A DNA stretch of 64,000 bases from positions 2,976,001 to 3,040,000 of the forward strand of contig NZ_CP045529.1 in NCBI RefSeq assembly GCF_009429125.1, in the 5' to 3' direction. Position numbers and translations under genes: made by a program. This document shows, piece by piece, positions 16,681 to 24,763 of this stretch; position 1 is the first letter of the stretch; each line of letters opens with the position of its first letter. The DNA comes from Luteimicrobium xylanilyticum (GTDB lineage: Bacteria > Actinomycetota > Actinomycetes > Actinomycetales > Cellulomonadaceae). Below the pieces are notes generated by a model. It was given only the letters and a program-made list of their open reading frames with translations, was not told the origin of the DNA and did no database searches.

Positions 16681-18018
16681 GTGCTGACGCACCGTCCGTC
16701 ACGCTCCGCCCGCCGCCTCGTCGTGGCCGGAGTCTCTGTTGCCGCCCTGGCGCTCACGCTGACCGCGTGCAGCTCCGGCAGCGGCTCGACCTCCGCGAAG
16801 ACGCAGGACCCGAACGAGAAGATCACTCTCACGATCGCGACGTTCAACAACTTCGGCTACACCCAGGACCTCCTGGACGAGTACACGAAGTCGCACCCGA
16901 ACGTGACCGTCAAGCAGGAGATCGCCGCGACCTCCGACGACGCGAAGAAGAACTTCACCACCAAGCTGGCCGCCGGCGGTGCCGGCCTCGCCGACGTGCA
17001 GGCCGCCGACGTCGACTGGATGCCGACCGTGCTCCAGTACGCGGACAAGTTCACCGACCTGTCAGACCCCGCGCTCAAGGACCGCTGGCTCGACTGGAAG
17101 ACCAAGCAGGCCACGACGTCCGACGGCAAGCTCCTCGGCTACGGCACCGACATCGGGCCCGAGGCCATCTGCTACCGCCAGGACCTGTTCAAGAAGTACG
17201 GCCTTCCGTCCTCCCCTGACGAGGTCGCGAAGCTCCTCGGCGGCAAGGACGCCACCTGGGACAAGTACTTCCAGGTCGGCGAGGACTTCGTGAAGAAGTC
17301 CGGCGGCAAGGTCGCCTGGTACGACAGCCCCGACGGCACGTACCAGGCCATGGTCGGCCAGATCGCCAACCCGTACGAGAACTCGGACGGCACGCCCAAG
17401 GACCTCGCGACGAACACCGACATCAAGGCGCTCTTCGAGAAGGTCGCGACCGAGTCGAAGGACAAGGGCCTCTCGGCGCACCACCAGGAGTGGACGGACG
17501 ACTGGAGCAAGTCCTTCCAGAACGACGGGTTCGCGACCATGGCCTGCCCGCCGTGGATGACGTCCAACATCAAGGACAACTCGGGCGGCGTCACCGGCTG
17601 GAACATCGCCAACGTCTTCCCCGGCGGCGGCGGCAACTGGGGCGGCTCGTTCCTGGTCGTCCCGGCGAGCGGCAAGCACACCGCCGCCGCGAAGGAGTTC
17701 GCTGCCTGGCTCACCGCCCCTGAGCAGCAGGAGTCCGCGTACAAGAACGCGAACAACTACCCGAGCCAGATCGAGGCCGAGAAGTCCGACACGGTCGCGA
17801 ACTCCGTCAACAAGTTCTTCAACAACGCTCCCGTCGGGAAGATCAACGCCGACCGGGCGGCGGCGGTGACCGTGACCCCGTTCAAGGGCCCGAACTACTT
17901 CACGATCAACAAGGCCGTCACGGACGCCCTCGTCGCGTATGACGTCCAGGGCAAGGGCAGCGTCGAGAGCAACTGGAACGCGGCAGTCGACGCGTACAAG
18001 GCGCTCGGCCTCGGCTGA
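16681..18018 (+). CDS. cebE: extracellular sugar-binding lipoprotein, CebE-like
   Basis: 445 residues from a GTG; AAGGGAG lies 7 nt upstream, and this start places a lipoprotein signal peptide exactly (basic RPSRSARR, hydrophobic core, lipobox LTAC with Cys30). The mature part is a solute-binding protein of family 1 (TLTIATFNNFGYTQDLLDEY, and later aromatic-rich regions). It should capture cellobiose or cello-oligosaccharides outside the membrane for the permeases encoded next. The cellobiose assignment rests on the CebR boxes, the downstream GH1 enzyme and the CebR-like regulator rather than on the protein itself. The MsiK-type ATPase that energises such importers is not in the window, as is usual. 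Confidence 0.9.
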   Translation: MLTHRPSRSARRLVVAGVSVAALALTLTACSSGSGSTSAKTQDPNEKITLTIATFNNFGYTQDLLDEYTKSHPNVTVKQEIAATSDDAKKNFTTKLAAGGAGLADVQAADVDWMPTVLQYADKFTDLSDPALKDRWLDWKTKQATTSDGKLLGYGTDIGPEAICYRQDLFKKYGLPSSPDEVAKLLGGKDATWDKYFQVGEDFVKKSGGKVAWYDSPDGTYQAMVGQIANPYENSDGTPKDLATNTDIKALFEKVATESKDKGLSAHHQEWTDDWSKSFQNDGFATMACPPWMTSNIKDNSGGVTGWNIANVFPGGGGNWGGSFLVVPASGKHTAAAKEFAAWLTAPEQQESAYKNANNYPSQIEAEKSDTVANSVNKFFNNAPVGKINADRAAAVTVTPFKGPNYFTINKAVTDALVAYDVQGKGSVESNWNAAVDAYKALGLG

Positions 18019-18035
18019 CGCACCTCGCACGCCGC

Positions 18036-18069
18036 GGGGCCCGGGCCGGCGCACGCCGGCCCGGGCCCC
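18036..18069 (+). terminator. intercistronic hairpin between cebE and cebF
   Basis: A perfect 15-bp GC-only stem (GGGGCCCGGGCCGGC, 18036-18050, against 18055-18069) with a GCAC loop, 17 nt after the binding-protein stop. It could act as a partial terminator or a 3' stability element giving more binding protein than permease. Confidence 0.75.
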
Positions 18070-18103
18070 AGCCCCGTCACCCATACGCCCAGAGGAAGAA
18101 CCC

Positions 18104-19132
18104 ATGACCGCCCTGACCACCGCACCCACGCCGCCGCGCGTCGGGCCGCCCGAGAAGCGGCGCCGGCGGGTCGGCTTCTCCCAGCGCCTGAGCCGCTGGG
18201 ACGTGAAGGTCTCGCCGTACCTGTACGTCTCGCCCTTCTTCATCATCTTCGCGATCACCGGCCTCTTCCCGCTGCTCTACACGGGCTGGGTCTCGCTGCA
18301 CCACTGGACGCTCATCGGCGGTGACGCCGGCTACATCGGCCTCGACAACTTCACGGCCGTCTTCCAGCAGAGCGAGTTCTGGCTCTCGCTGCGCAACACC
18401 TTCATGATCTTCGTGCTGTCGAGCGTCCCGCAGGTCATCATCGCGATCGTCCTGGCAGCGATCCTCAACCAGAACATCCGCGCCAAGACGTTCTGGCGCA
18501 TGGGCGTGCTGATCCCCTACATCGTCGCGCCCGTCGCGGTCGGCCTGATCTTCGGCCAGCTCTTCGCCGACCAGTACGGCGTGATCAACACGGCGCTCCA
18601 CGCGATCGGTCTGCCGAAGATCGGCTGGCACAGCAACACCTTCGCGAGCTGGTCCGCGATCGCGACCATGGTGAACTTCCGCTGGGTCGGCTACAACACG
18701 CTGATCTTCCTCGCGGCCATGCAGGCCGTGCCGCACGACCTCTACGAGGCAGCCGTGATCGACGGCGCCGGTCGGATGCGCCAGTTCTTCTCGATCACGC
18801 TCCCGCAGATCCGCGCCACGATCATCTTCGTCGTCATCACCTCGACCATCGGCGGCCTGCAGATCTTCGACGAGCCCCGCACGTTCGACGTCTACGGCAC
18901 CGGCGGCCCGAGCCACCAGTGGGAGACCACGACGATGTACCTGTGGAACCTCGGCTGGGGGCCCCAGCAGAACCTGGGCCGCGCCGCCGCCGTCGCCTGG
19001 CTGCTGTTCGTCGTCATCGTGATCTTCGCCCTCGTCAACTACTTCGTGTCGTCACGGATCTCCACCTCCGAGAACCGCGGCGGCAAGCCCGCCAAGCGGC
19101 GCAGCACCGCCCGGAAGGGGGCCACCCGATGA
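18104..19132 (+). CDS. cebF: sugar ABC transporter permease, CebF-like
   Basis: 342 residues, ATG with AGAGGAAG upstream. About 45 cytoplasmic residues, then six membrane helices; the binding-protein-dependent transport loop reads EAAVIDGAGRMRQFFSITLPQI (EAA motif) for ATPase contact. A basic C-terminal tail (KPAKRRSTARK). First of two permease subunits; its stop overlaps the next ATG by 4 nt. Imports the sugar delivered by the CebE-like protein. Confidence 0.94.
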   Translation: MTALTTAPTPPRVGPPEKRRRRVGFSQRLSRWDVKVSPYLYVSPFFIIFAITGLFPLLYTGWVSLHHWTLIGGDAGYIGLDNFTAVFQQSEFWLSLRNTFMIFVLSSVPQVIIAIVLAAILNQNIRAKTFWRMGVLIPYIVAPVAVGLIFGQLFADQYGVINTALHAIGLPKIGWHSNTFASWSAIATMVNFRWVGYNTLIFLAAMQAVPHDLYEAAVIDGAGRMRQFFSITLPQIRATIIFVVITSTIGGLQIFDEPRTFDVYGTGGPSHQWETTTMYLWNLGWGPQQNLGRAAAVAWLLFVVIVIFALVNYFVSSRISTSENRGGKPAKRRSTARKGATR

Positions 19133-20043
19133 GCTCCGTCCCCATGACCGCCCAGACCGCCGGCAAGGGAGCCGCCCGCGCAGCAGCGCGGCGCCAGGGC
19201 AACGGCGGGTTCGGATCGAACCGGCGCCCGCGCTGGCTCACCTACACCATCCTCGGCATCGTCGTGCTGGTGTCGATCGCGCCGCTCTACTACACGCTGC
19301 TCCTCGGCTCCTCGGACCAGACGACCATCTCCCAGCACGTCATCCCGCAGTGGCTGCCGGACGCGATCATCTTCGACCGGTTCCGCGCCGTCATCGACAA
19401 CGGGTCGTTCGACTTCATGCGGGCCCTGTCGAACTCGGTCATCATCTCGGTCGTCACATCCCTGTCCGTCGTGCTGTTCTCGACGCTCGCCGGCTTCTCG
19501 TTCGCGAAGCTCCGGTTCAAGGGCCGACGCGGCCTGCTCGTCTTCGTCATCGCGACGACGGCCGTCCCGACCCAGCTCGGCGTCATCCCGCTCTGGATCA
19601 TCGTCTCGGACCTCGGCTGGCAGAACCAGATCCAGGCCGTCATCGTCCCGGCCCTCGTGTCCGCGTTCGGCGTGTTCTGGATGACCCAGTACCTCGAGTC
19701 GGCGCTTCCCTACGAGCTCATCGAGGCGGCCCGCGTCGACGGTGCGTCGATGATCCGCACGTTCTGGTCGGTGGCCCTGCCCGCGGCCCGGCCCGCGGCC
19801 GCCATGCTGGCGCTCTTCACCTTCATCCAGCAGTGGACGAACTTCTTCTGGCCGTCGATCGTGCTCTCCCAGGACAACGCCACCCTTCCGGTCGTCGTCA
19901 AGCTCCTGCAGGGCAGCTTCCACACCGACTACTCGCTGGTCATGGCGGGCGTGTTCCTCACGACCGCGCCGCTGATCATCGTGTTCATCCTCGCCGGGCG
20001 CCAGCTCGTGGCCGGCATCATGCAAGGAGCCGTCAAGGGATGA
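19129..20043 (+). CDS. cebG: sugar ABC transporter permease, CebG-like
   Basis: 304 residues, ATG overlapping the previous stop. A 40-residue hydrophilic leader, then six membrane helices and the EAA loop EAARVDGASMIRTFWSVALP. It pairs with the CebF-like subunit to form the channel. The beta-glucosidase ATG overlaps its stop by 4 nt, so import and hydrolysis are translationally coupled. Confidence 0.94.
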   Translation: MSSVPMTAQTAGKGAARAAARRQGNGGFGSNRRPRWLTYTILGIVVLVSIAPLYYTLLLGSSDQTTISQHVIPQWLPDAIIFDRFRAVIDNGSFDFMRALSNSVIISVVTSLSVVLFSTLAGFSFAKLRFKGRRGLLVFVIATTAVPTQLGVIPLWIIVSDLGWQNQIQAVIVPALVSAFGVFWMTQYLESALPYELIEAARVDGASMIRTFWSVALPAARPAAAMLALFTFIQQWTNFFWPSIVLSQDNATLPVVVKLLQGSFHTDYSLVMAGVFLTTAPLIIVFILAGRQLVAGIMQGAVKG

Positions 20044-21593
20044 CCCCCAGGCCTACGACCACCCACCCGCTCGCCACGGCCCCCGCGCCCGGCGTGCCGC
20101 TCGCGGAGGCGACCCCTCCCGACGCGACCGTGCGGATGCCCGACGGGTTCCTGTGGGGCGCGGCGACCGCCGCCTACCAGATCGAGGGCGCCGCCCACCT
20201 CGACGGGCGCACCGACTCGATCTGGGACGCGTTCGCCCGCGTCCCCGGGGCGGTCGTGGCCGGCGACGACGGCGAGGTCGCGTGCGACCACTACCACCGC
20301 TACGCCGACGACGTCGCCCTGATGGCCGGGCTCGGCCTGGGCACGTACCGGTTCTCGACGTCGTGGTCGCGCGTGCGGCCCGACGGCGGGCCGGTCAACG
20401 CCAAGGGCCTCGACTTCTACTCGCGGCTCGTCGACGAGCTCCTCTCCCACGAGATCCTCCCCTGGGTCACGCTGTACCACTGGGACCTCCCCCAGGCCCT
20501 CGAGGAGCACGGCGGCTGGACCAACCGCGACACGGCCTACCGGTTCGCCGAGTACGCCGCCGACGTGCACGACGCGCTCGGCGACCGGGTCGGGGTGTGG
20601 ACGACGCTCAACGAGCCGTGGTGCTCGTCGTTCCTCAGCTACACGGCGGGCGCGCACGCCCCCGGGCGCCGCTCCCGCGAGGCCGGCCTCGCCGCCGCGC
20701 ACCACCTCATGCTCGGCCACGGGCTCGCGACGGCCGAGCTGCGCCGTCGGGCACCGAGCGCGAACCTCGGGATCACGCTCAACCTGACGGTCGCCGACCC
20801 GGTCGACCCCTCGGACGAGCGCGACCGCGACGCGGCCCGCCGGATCGACGCGCAGTTCAACCGGGTGTTCCTCGACCCGATCCTGCGCGGCGCGTACCCC
20901 GCCGACCTCCTGACCGACCTCGCGGAGGTCGGGCTGGACGGGGTCGTCGACGACGTCGTGCACGACGGCGACCTGGCCGTGGTCTCGACGCCGATCGACA
21001 CGCTCGGCGTGAACTACTACCACGGTGAGGCCGTCTCCTACCGGGCCCCGGAGCGCGAGCTGCACGGCAGCGCCCCCGTCCCGCGCCCGACGTCGTCCCC
21101 GTACCCGGCCGCCGACGGCGTGCACGTGCACCCACGCCCCCTCCCCGTCACGGACCAGGACTGGGAGGTGCAGCCCGAGGGGCTCACGCGGGTGCTGACC
21201 CGGGTCCACGAGGAGTACACGGGCGAGCGCGGCATCGCGCTCTTCGTGACGGAGAACGGCGCTGCCTACGACGACGTCGTCGGCGCGGACGGCTCGGTCG
21301 ACGACCAGGACCGGCTCGCGTTCGTGGACCTGCATCTGCGGGCCATCCACGACGCGATCACCGCGGGCGCCGACGTGCGCGGGTACTTCGCGTGGTCCCT
21401 GCTCGACAACTACGAGTGGGCGTGGGGCTACTCCAAGCGGTTCGGCGTCGTCCGGGTCGACTACGAGACCCAGGAGCGCACGGTCAAGGCGTCGGGCCGG
21501 TGGTACGCGGACGTCGCCCGCGGCAACGTGATCCCTCCGCTGCCCGCCGCGAGCCTTGCCGCCCTGGACTTCCCGTCCGACACGCAGGAGTGA
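20040..21593 (+). CDS. bglC: GH1 beta-glucosidase
   Basis: 517 residues, no signal peptide, so intracellular. Glycoside hydrolase family 1: FLWGAATAAYQIEGA at 37-51, acid/base Glu192 in TTLNEPW, nucleophile Glu405 in FVTENG, and the late YFAWSLLDNYEWAWGY. It should split imported cellobiose to glucose, the BglC role in Streptomyces. About 30 extra Thr/Pro/Ala residues precede the catalytic core. Position inside the CebR-controlled operon supports cellobiose over other beta-glucosides. Confidence 0.95.
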   Translation: MTPRPTTTHPLATAPAPGVPLAEATPPDATVRMPDGFLWGAATAAYQIEGAAHLDGRTDSIWDAFARVPGAVVAGDDGEVACDHYHRYADDVALMAGLGLGTYRFSTSWSRVRPDGGPVNAKGLDFYSRLVDELLSHEILPWVTLYHWDLPQALEEHGGWTNRDTAYRFAEYAADVHDALGDRVGVWTTLNEPWCSSFLSYTAGAHAPGRRSREAGLAAAHHLMLGHGLATAELRRRAPSANLGITLNLTVADPVDPSDERDRDAARRIDAQFNRVFLDPILRGAYPADLLTDLAEVGLDGVVDDVVHDGDLAVVSTPIDTLGVNYYHGEAVSYRAPERELHGSAPVPRPTSSPYPAADGVHVHPRPLPVTDQDWEVQPEGLTRVLTRVHEEYTGERGIALFVTENGAAYDDVVGADGSVDDQDRLAFVDLHLRAIHDAITAGADVRGYFAWSLLDNYEWAWGYSKRFGVVRVDYETQERTVKASGRWYADVARGNVIPPLPAASLAALDFPSDTQE

Positions 21594-21635
21594 CACCGGT
21601 TGTTCCCGGGACTCGGACGACGGGATGATGCACGG

Positions 21636-22658
21636 ATGAGCATCGACCGCCAGAGCACGGCACCGACCCTCGACGAGGTCGCGCAGGCCGCGGGTGTGTC
21701 GCGCTCGACCGCGTCGCGCGCCATCAACGGCGGCGACCGTGTCTCCCCCGAGGCCCAGGCGGCCGTGGACGCCGCCGTCGCCCGGCTCGGCTACACGCCG
21801 AACCGGGCGGCGCGGTCCCTCGTGACCCGGCGCACCGGCTCGGTCGCGCTCGTCATCCCCGAGCCCGACGGGCGCGTGCTCGCCGACCCGTTCCTCGCGG
21901 GCACGCTGCGCGGCGTCGGGCACGCGCTCGACGCCACCGACCTGCAGCTCGTGCTGCTCATCGCCCGTCCCGGCGAGCACGCGGGCCGGATCGCCCGCTA
22001 CCTCAAGGGCGGGCACGTCGACGGCGCGATCATCGCCTCTCACCACCAGGGCGACGAGCTCGAGAACGCGATCCTCGCCGCGCACCTCCCCGCCGTCTTC
22101 ATCGGCCGTCCCGCCGTCGAGGCCGAGTCCCTCGTCTACGTCGACGTGGACAACGTCGCCGCCGCCCGGCGCGCCACGCAGCGCCTCGTCGACGCCGGCC
22201 GCACCCGCATCGCCACGATCGCAGGGCCGCTCGACATGTCCGTCGGCCACGACCGGCTCGAGGGCTGGCGCGCTGCGCTCGTCCACGCCGGGCTCGACGT
22301 CAAGGCGAGCGCCGACGGCGACTTCACCCTCACCGGCGGCGCCATCGCCATGCAGCGCCTGCTCGACGACCACCCCGACCTCGACGCCGTCTTCGCCGCC
22401 TCCGACCTCATGGCGCAGGGCGCGTTGCGCGTGCTCCAGTCGGCCGGACGCACCGTGCCGGGAGACGTGTCCGTGATCGGCTTCGACGACCTCGGCGTCG
22501 CCGCGGCCACGACCCCACCGCTGACCACGCTGCGCAACCCCGTCGAGCAGATGGCGCGCACCGCGACGAACGTGCTGCTCGACGAGCTCGAGGGACGCGG
22601 CCGCGCAACCCGGCCGATCCTGTACCCCGCCGAGCTCGTCGAGCGCGCGTCGGTCTGA
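21636..22658 (+). CDS. cebR: LacI-family repressor, CebR-like
   Basis: 340 residues from ATG 21636; a GATGAT hexamer (21624-21629) lies 6 nt upstream, so it may have its own leaderless promoter besides read-through. HTH at about 10-30 (TLDEVAQAAGVSRSTASRAING), hinge LGYTPNRAARSLVTRR, then a sugar-binding domain. Likely binds the two TGGnAGCGCTCCCA boxes at 16607-16644 and is released by cellobiose, as CebR and CelR are. In Streptomyces cebR is next to, but outside, the cebEFG-bglC unit; here it follows 42 nt downstream on the same strand. Confidence 0.93.
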   Translation: MSIDRQSTAPTLDEVAQAAGVSRSTASRAINGGDRVSPEAQAAVDAAVARLGYTPNRAARSLVTRRTGSVALVIPEPDGRVLADPFLAGTLRGVGHALDATDLQLVLLIARPGEHAGRIARYLKGGHVDGAIIASHHQGDELENAILAAHLPAVFIGRPAVEAESLVYVDVDNVAAARRATQRLVDAGRTRIATIAGPLDMSVGHDRLEGWRAALVHAGLDVKASADGDFTLTGGAIAMQRLLDDHPDLDAVFAASDLMAQGALRVLQSAGRTVPGDVSVIGFDDLGVAAATTPPLTTLRNPVEQMARTATNVLLDELEGRGRATRPILYPAELVERASV

Positions 22659-22661
22659 ACC

Positions 22662-23492
22662 GTGCCGCCGTCCGGAGCGAGCCCGAGACCGACCGCCGAC
22701 CGCGGACGGCCGCCCGGCTCGTACGGGATCGACGCCCCGTGGGTCCCGTTCTTGTGGTTCGGGCTCACGCTCCTGTTCCTCGTCGGCGGGATCGTCGCGG
22801 CCGTCGCGGCGACCCGCGCGACGCACGTCGGCGCCGGGCTCGTCGTCTGGCTCCTCTACACCTGGGTCGGGTGCGTCGTCTGGGCCGTCGGCGGCTGGCT
22901 CTACCTGCGCGCGAGCCGGCGCGGCAAGCACGAGGTGTGGGCCGAGGCGCTCGACGAGCTCGACCTGCGCGGCGACGAGCGGGCACTCGACCTGGGCTGC
23001 GGGCGGGGTGCCGTCACCGTCGCGCTCGCGTCGCGCCTGCCGCACGGGACCGTCGACGGCGTCGACCTGTGGCGGTCGGTCGACCAGTCCGGCAACGACC
23101 CGTCGGCGACCCGCCGCAACCTCGCAACGAACGGCATCCCCGAGGCCCTGCCCGACTCCGACCCCGTCGGCCGGCCCGCGGGCACGGTCGCCCTGCACAC
23201 CGCGGACATGACGCGGCTCCCGTTCCACGACCACACGTTCGACCTGGTCACCGCGAGCCTCGCGATCCACAACGTCCCGACGGCGCAGGGCCGGGCCGAC
23301 GCCGTCCGGGAGGCCCTGCGCGTCCTGCGGCCCGGGGGCCGGCTGGTCGTCGTCGACATCTCGCGGGTGCGGGAGTACGCGGCCGTCGCGGCGGCCGCGG
23401 GGGCGCGCGTCGAGACGGACCGCGGGCTCGGGTGGCGGCTGTGGTGGTCCGGACCGTGGATGGCGACGCGGCTGCTCGTCGTCCGGCGCTGA
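22662..23492 (+). CDS. membrane-anchored class I SAM-dependent methyltransferase
   Basis: 276 residues from a GTG 3 nt after the cebR stop. Residues about 25-90 contain two membrane helices; residues about 100-276 are a Rossmann methyltransferase with SAM motif I ALDLGCGRGAVTVAL, GVDLW, and LRVLRPGGRLVVVDISR. The combination of two N-terminal helices with a methyltransferase suggests a hydrophobic or membrane-bound small-molecule substrate, which cannot be identified. No functional link to the sugar operon is apparent. Confidence 0.85.
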   Translation: MPPSGASPRPTADRGRPPGSYGIDAPWVPFLWFGLTLLFLVGGIVAAVAATRATHVGAGLVVWLLYTWVGCVVWAVGGWLYLRASRRGKHEVWAEALDELDLRGDERALDLGCGRGAVTVALASRLPHGTVDGVDLWRSVDQSGNDPSATRRNLATNGIPEALPDSDPVGRPAGTVALHTADMTRLPFHDHTFDLVTASLAIHNVPTAQGRADAVREALRVLRPGGRLVVVDISRVREYAAVAAAAGARVETDRGLGWRLWWSGPWMATRLLVVRR

Positions 23493-23542
23493 CGCTCGCG
23501 AAGCCCCCTGCGCGTGTCGGACGGCGTCCGTAGGATGCCGGG

Positions 23543-24703
23543 ATGGTCGACGCGCTGACTCGCCACGACGTCCTCGCCCTCCGCTGGCAGACCCAGGGAC
23601 TCGACGCCCTGCCCGGCTCTGTGTGCGACCTCGACGACCTTGCCGTCCTCGACCTCGGCGTCCAGGACACGGGTGGCGACGGCGCCCTCTGGTCCCTCGT
23701 CACCCGCGGGCTCACCCTCGCGGACGACGAACCGTGGGCGGGCCTCTCCCTCGCCTGGACGCTCCGGGGGGCTCCGCACGCCTACCGCCGGCGCGACCTC
23801 GCCGCCGTCGCCGTCGCCACGGCCCCGTTCTCCCCCGAGGACGCCGCGAAGCGCGTGTACGACGCCGCCAAGCCGCTGCGGGAGGCCGGCATCCCGGTGC
23901 TCGACTCGCTCCACGAGATCGCCGACCTCGAGCGGGAGATCGTCGGCGAGCCCACCGTGAAGGGCGAGCTGTCGACGCGACTCACCGAGCGGCTGAGGCC
24001 GGAGCAGGTCCGCTGGTGCGCGCCGTGCAACGCGACGCACTCGTGGGAGATGCCCTTCCGGCTCGCGGCGCTCCAGGGTGGCCTCGAGCTCGAACCCGGG
24101 ACGTCCCCGCCCGTCCTGCGGCGCGCGCCCGGCCTCGAGCCACCCGCGTTCGCACGCCCGGGGACCGACGCCGAGCCGCAGTTCGACGTCGTCCGTGCCT
24201 ACCTGCGGTTCTTCGGACCCGCGACGGCGCGCGAGGTCGCGGCCTACCTCGACGCGCCTGCGCGCGACGTCGAGGCGCACTGGCCCGAGGACGCCGTCGA
24301 GGTGACGGTGAGCGACGTCGAGCCCACGCGGCTGCGGGGCAAGCCCGAGCCGCGGTGGACCCTCTCCCCGGACCCGGCACCGACGGGCACCGGCGGGTCG
24401 CACGACGCGGTCCACCTCCTCGGCCCGTACGACCCGTACCTCCAGCTCCGCGACCGTGGCACCCTCGTGCCCGACGCCGCCGCCCGGAAGGACCTGTGGC
24501 GCGCGCTCGGGCGCCCGGGGGCCATCGCCTCGGACGGCGAGGTGCTCGGGACCTGGCGGCCACGGACCTCGGGCAAGCGGCTGACCGTGCGCGTCGAGCC
24601 CTGGGCCCCGCTCGGCGACCGGACGTGGTCGGCAGTCCAGGAAGCGGCCGAGCGGTTGGCCGCGTTCCGCGGCGTCACGCTCGCCGGCGTCGACCAGGGC
24701 TGA
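23543..24703 (+). CDS. winged-helix protein of the AlkZ/HTH_42 DNA-glycosylase family
   Basis: 386 residues. It begins with LALRWQTQGL, matching the Q-x-Q catalytic motif (Gln16, Gln18) of AlkZ-like glycosylases, and shows the family's tandem winged-helix body (RGAPHAYRRRDL; FDVVRAYLRFFGPATAREVAAYL; LLGPYDPYLQLRDR near the end). AlkZ (Streptomyces) unhooks azinomycin interstrand crosslinks; housekeeping relatives act on alkylated or crosslinked bases. No secondary-metabolite cluster is nearby, so this looks like the housekeeping type (inference). TAGGAT at 23531-23536 lies 6 nt before the ATG, suggesting a leaderless mRNA. Confidence 0.85.
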   Translation: MVDALTRHDVLALRWQTQGLDALPGSVCDLDDLAVLDLGVQDTGGDGALWSLVTRGLTLADDEPWAGLSLAWTLRGAPHAYRRRDLAAVAVATAPFSPEDAAKRVYDAAKPLREAGIPVLDSLHEIADLEREIVGEPTVKGELSTRLTERLRPEQVRWCAPCNATHSWEMPFRLAALQGGLELEPGTSPPVLRRAPGLEPPAFARPGTDAEPQFDVVRAYLRFFGPATAREVAAYLDAPARDVEAHWPEDAVEVTVSDVEPTRLRGKPEPRWTLSPDPAPTGTGGSHDAVHLLGPYDPYLQLRDRGTLVPDAAARKDLWRALGRPGAIASDGEVLGTWRPRTSGKRLTVRVEPWAPLGDRTWSAVQEAAERLAAFRGVTLAGVDQG

Positions 24704-24743
24704 GCTGCCGGGCTCTCGGCACCGTCCGCCGACGGTCGCGGAC

Positions 24744-24763
24744 CAGCCCCCTCAGCGGGGCTG
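24744..24763 (-). terminator. short hairpin across the putA stop codon
   Basis: CAGCCCC (24744-24750) pairs with GGGGCTG (24757-24763) around a 6-nt loop that includes part of the putA stop codon. Possible terminator between convergent genes. Confidence 0.33.

Noticed and set aside
19929-23270. Another 1100-codon minus-strand frame over bglC and cebR
   Set aside because: Composition is typical of an antisense shadow in high-GC DNA; both plus-strand genes have full catalytic and HTH motifs.
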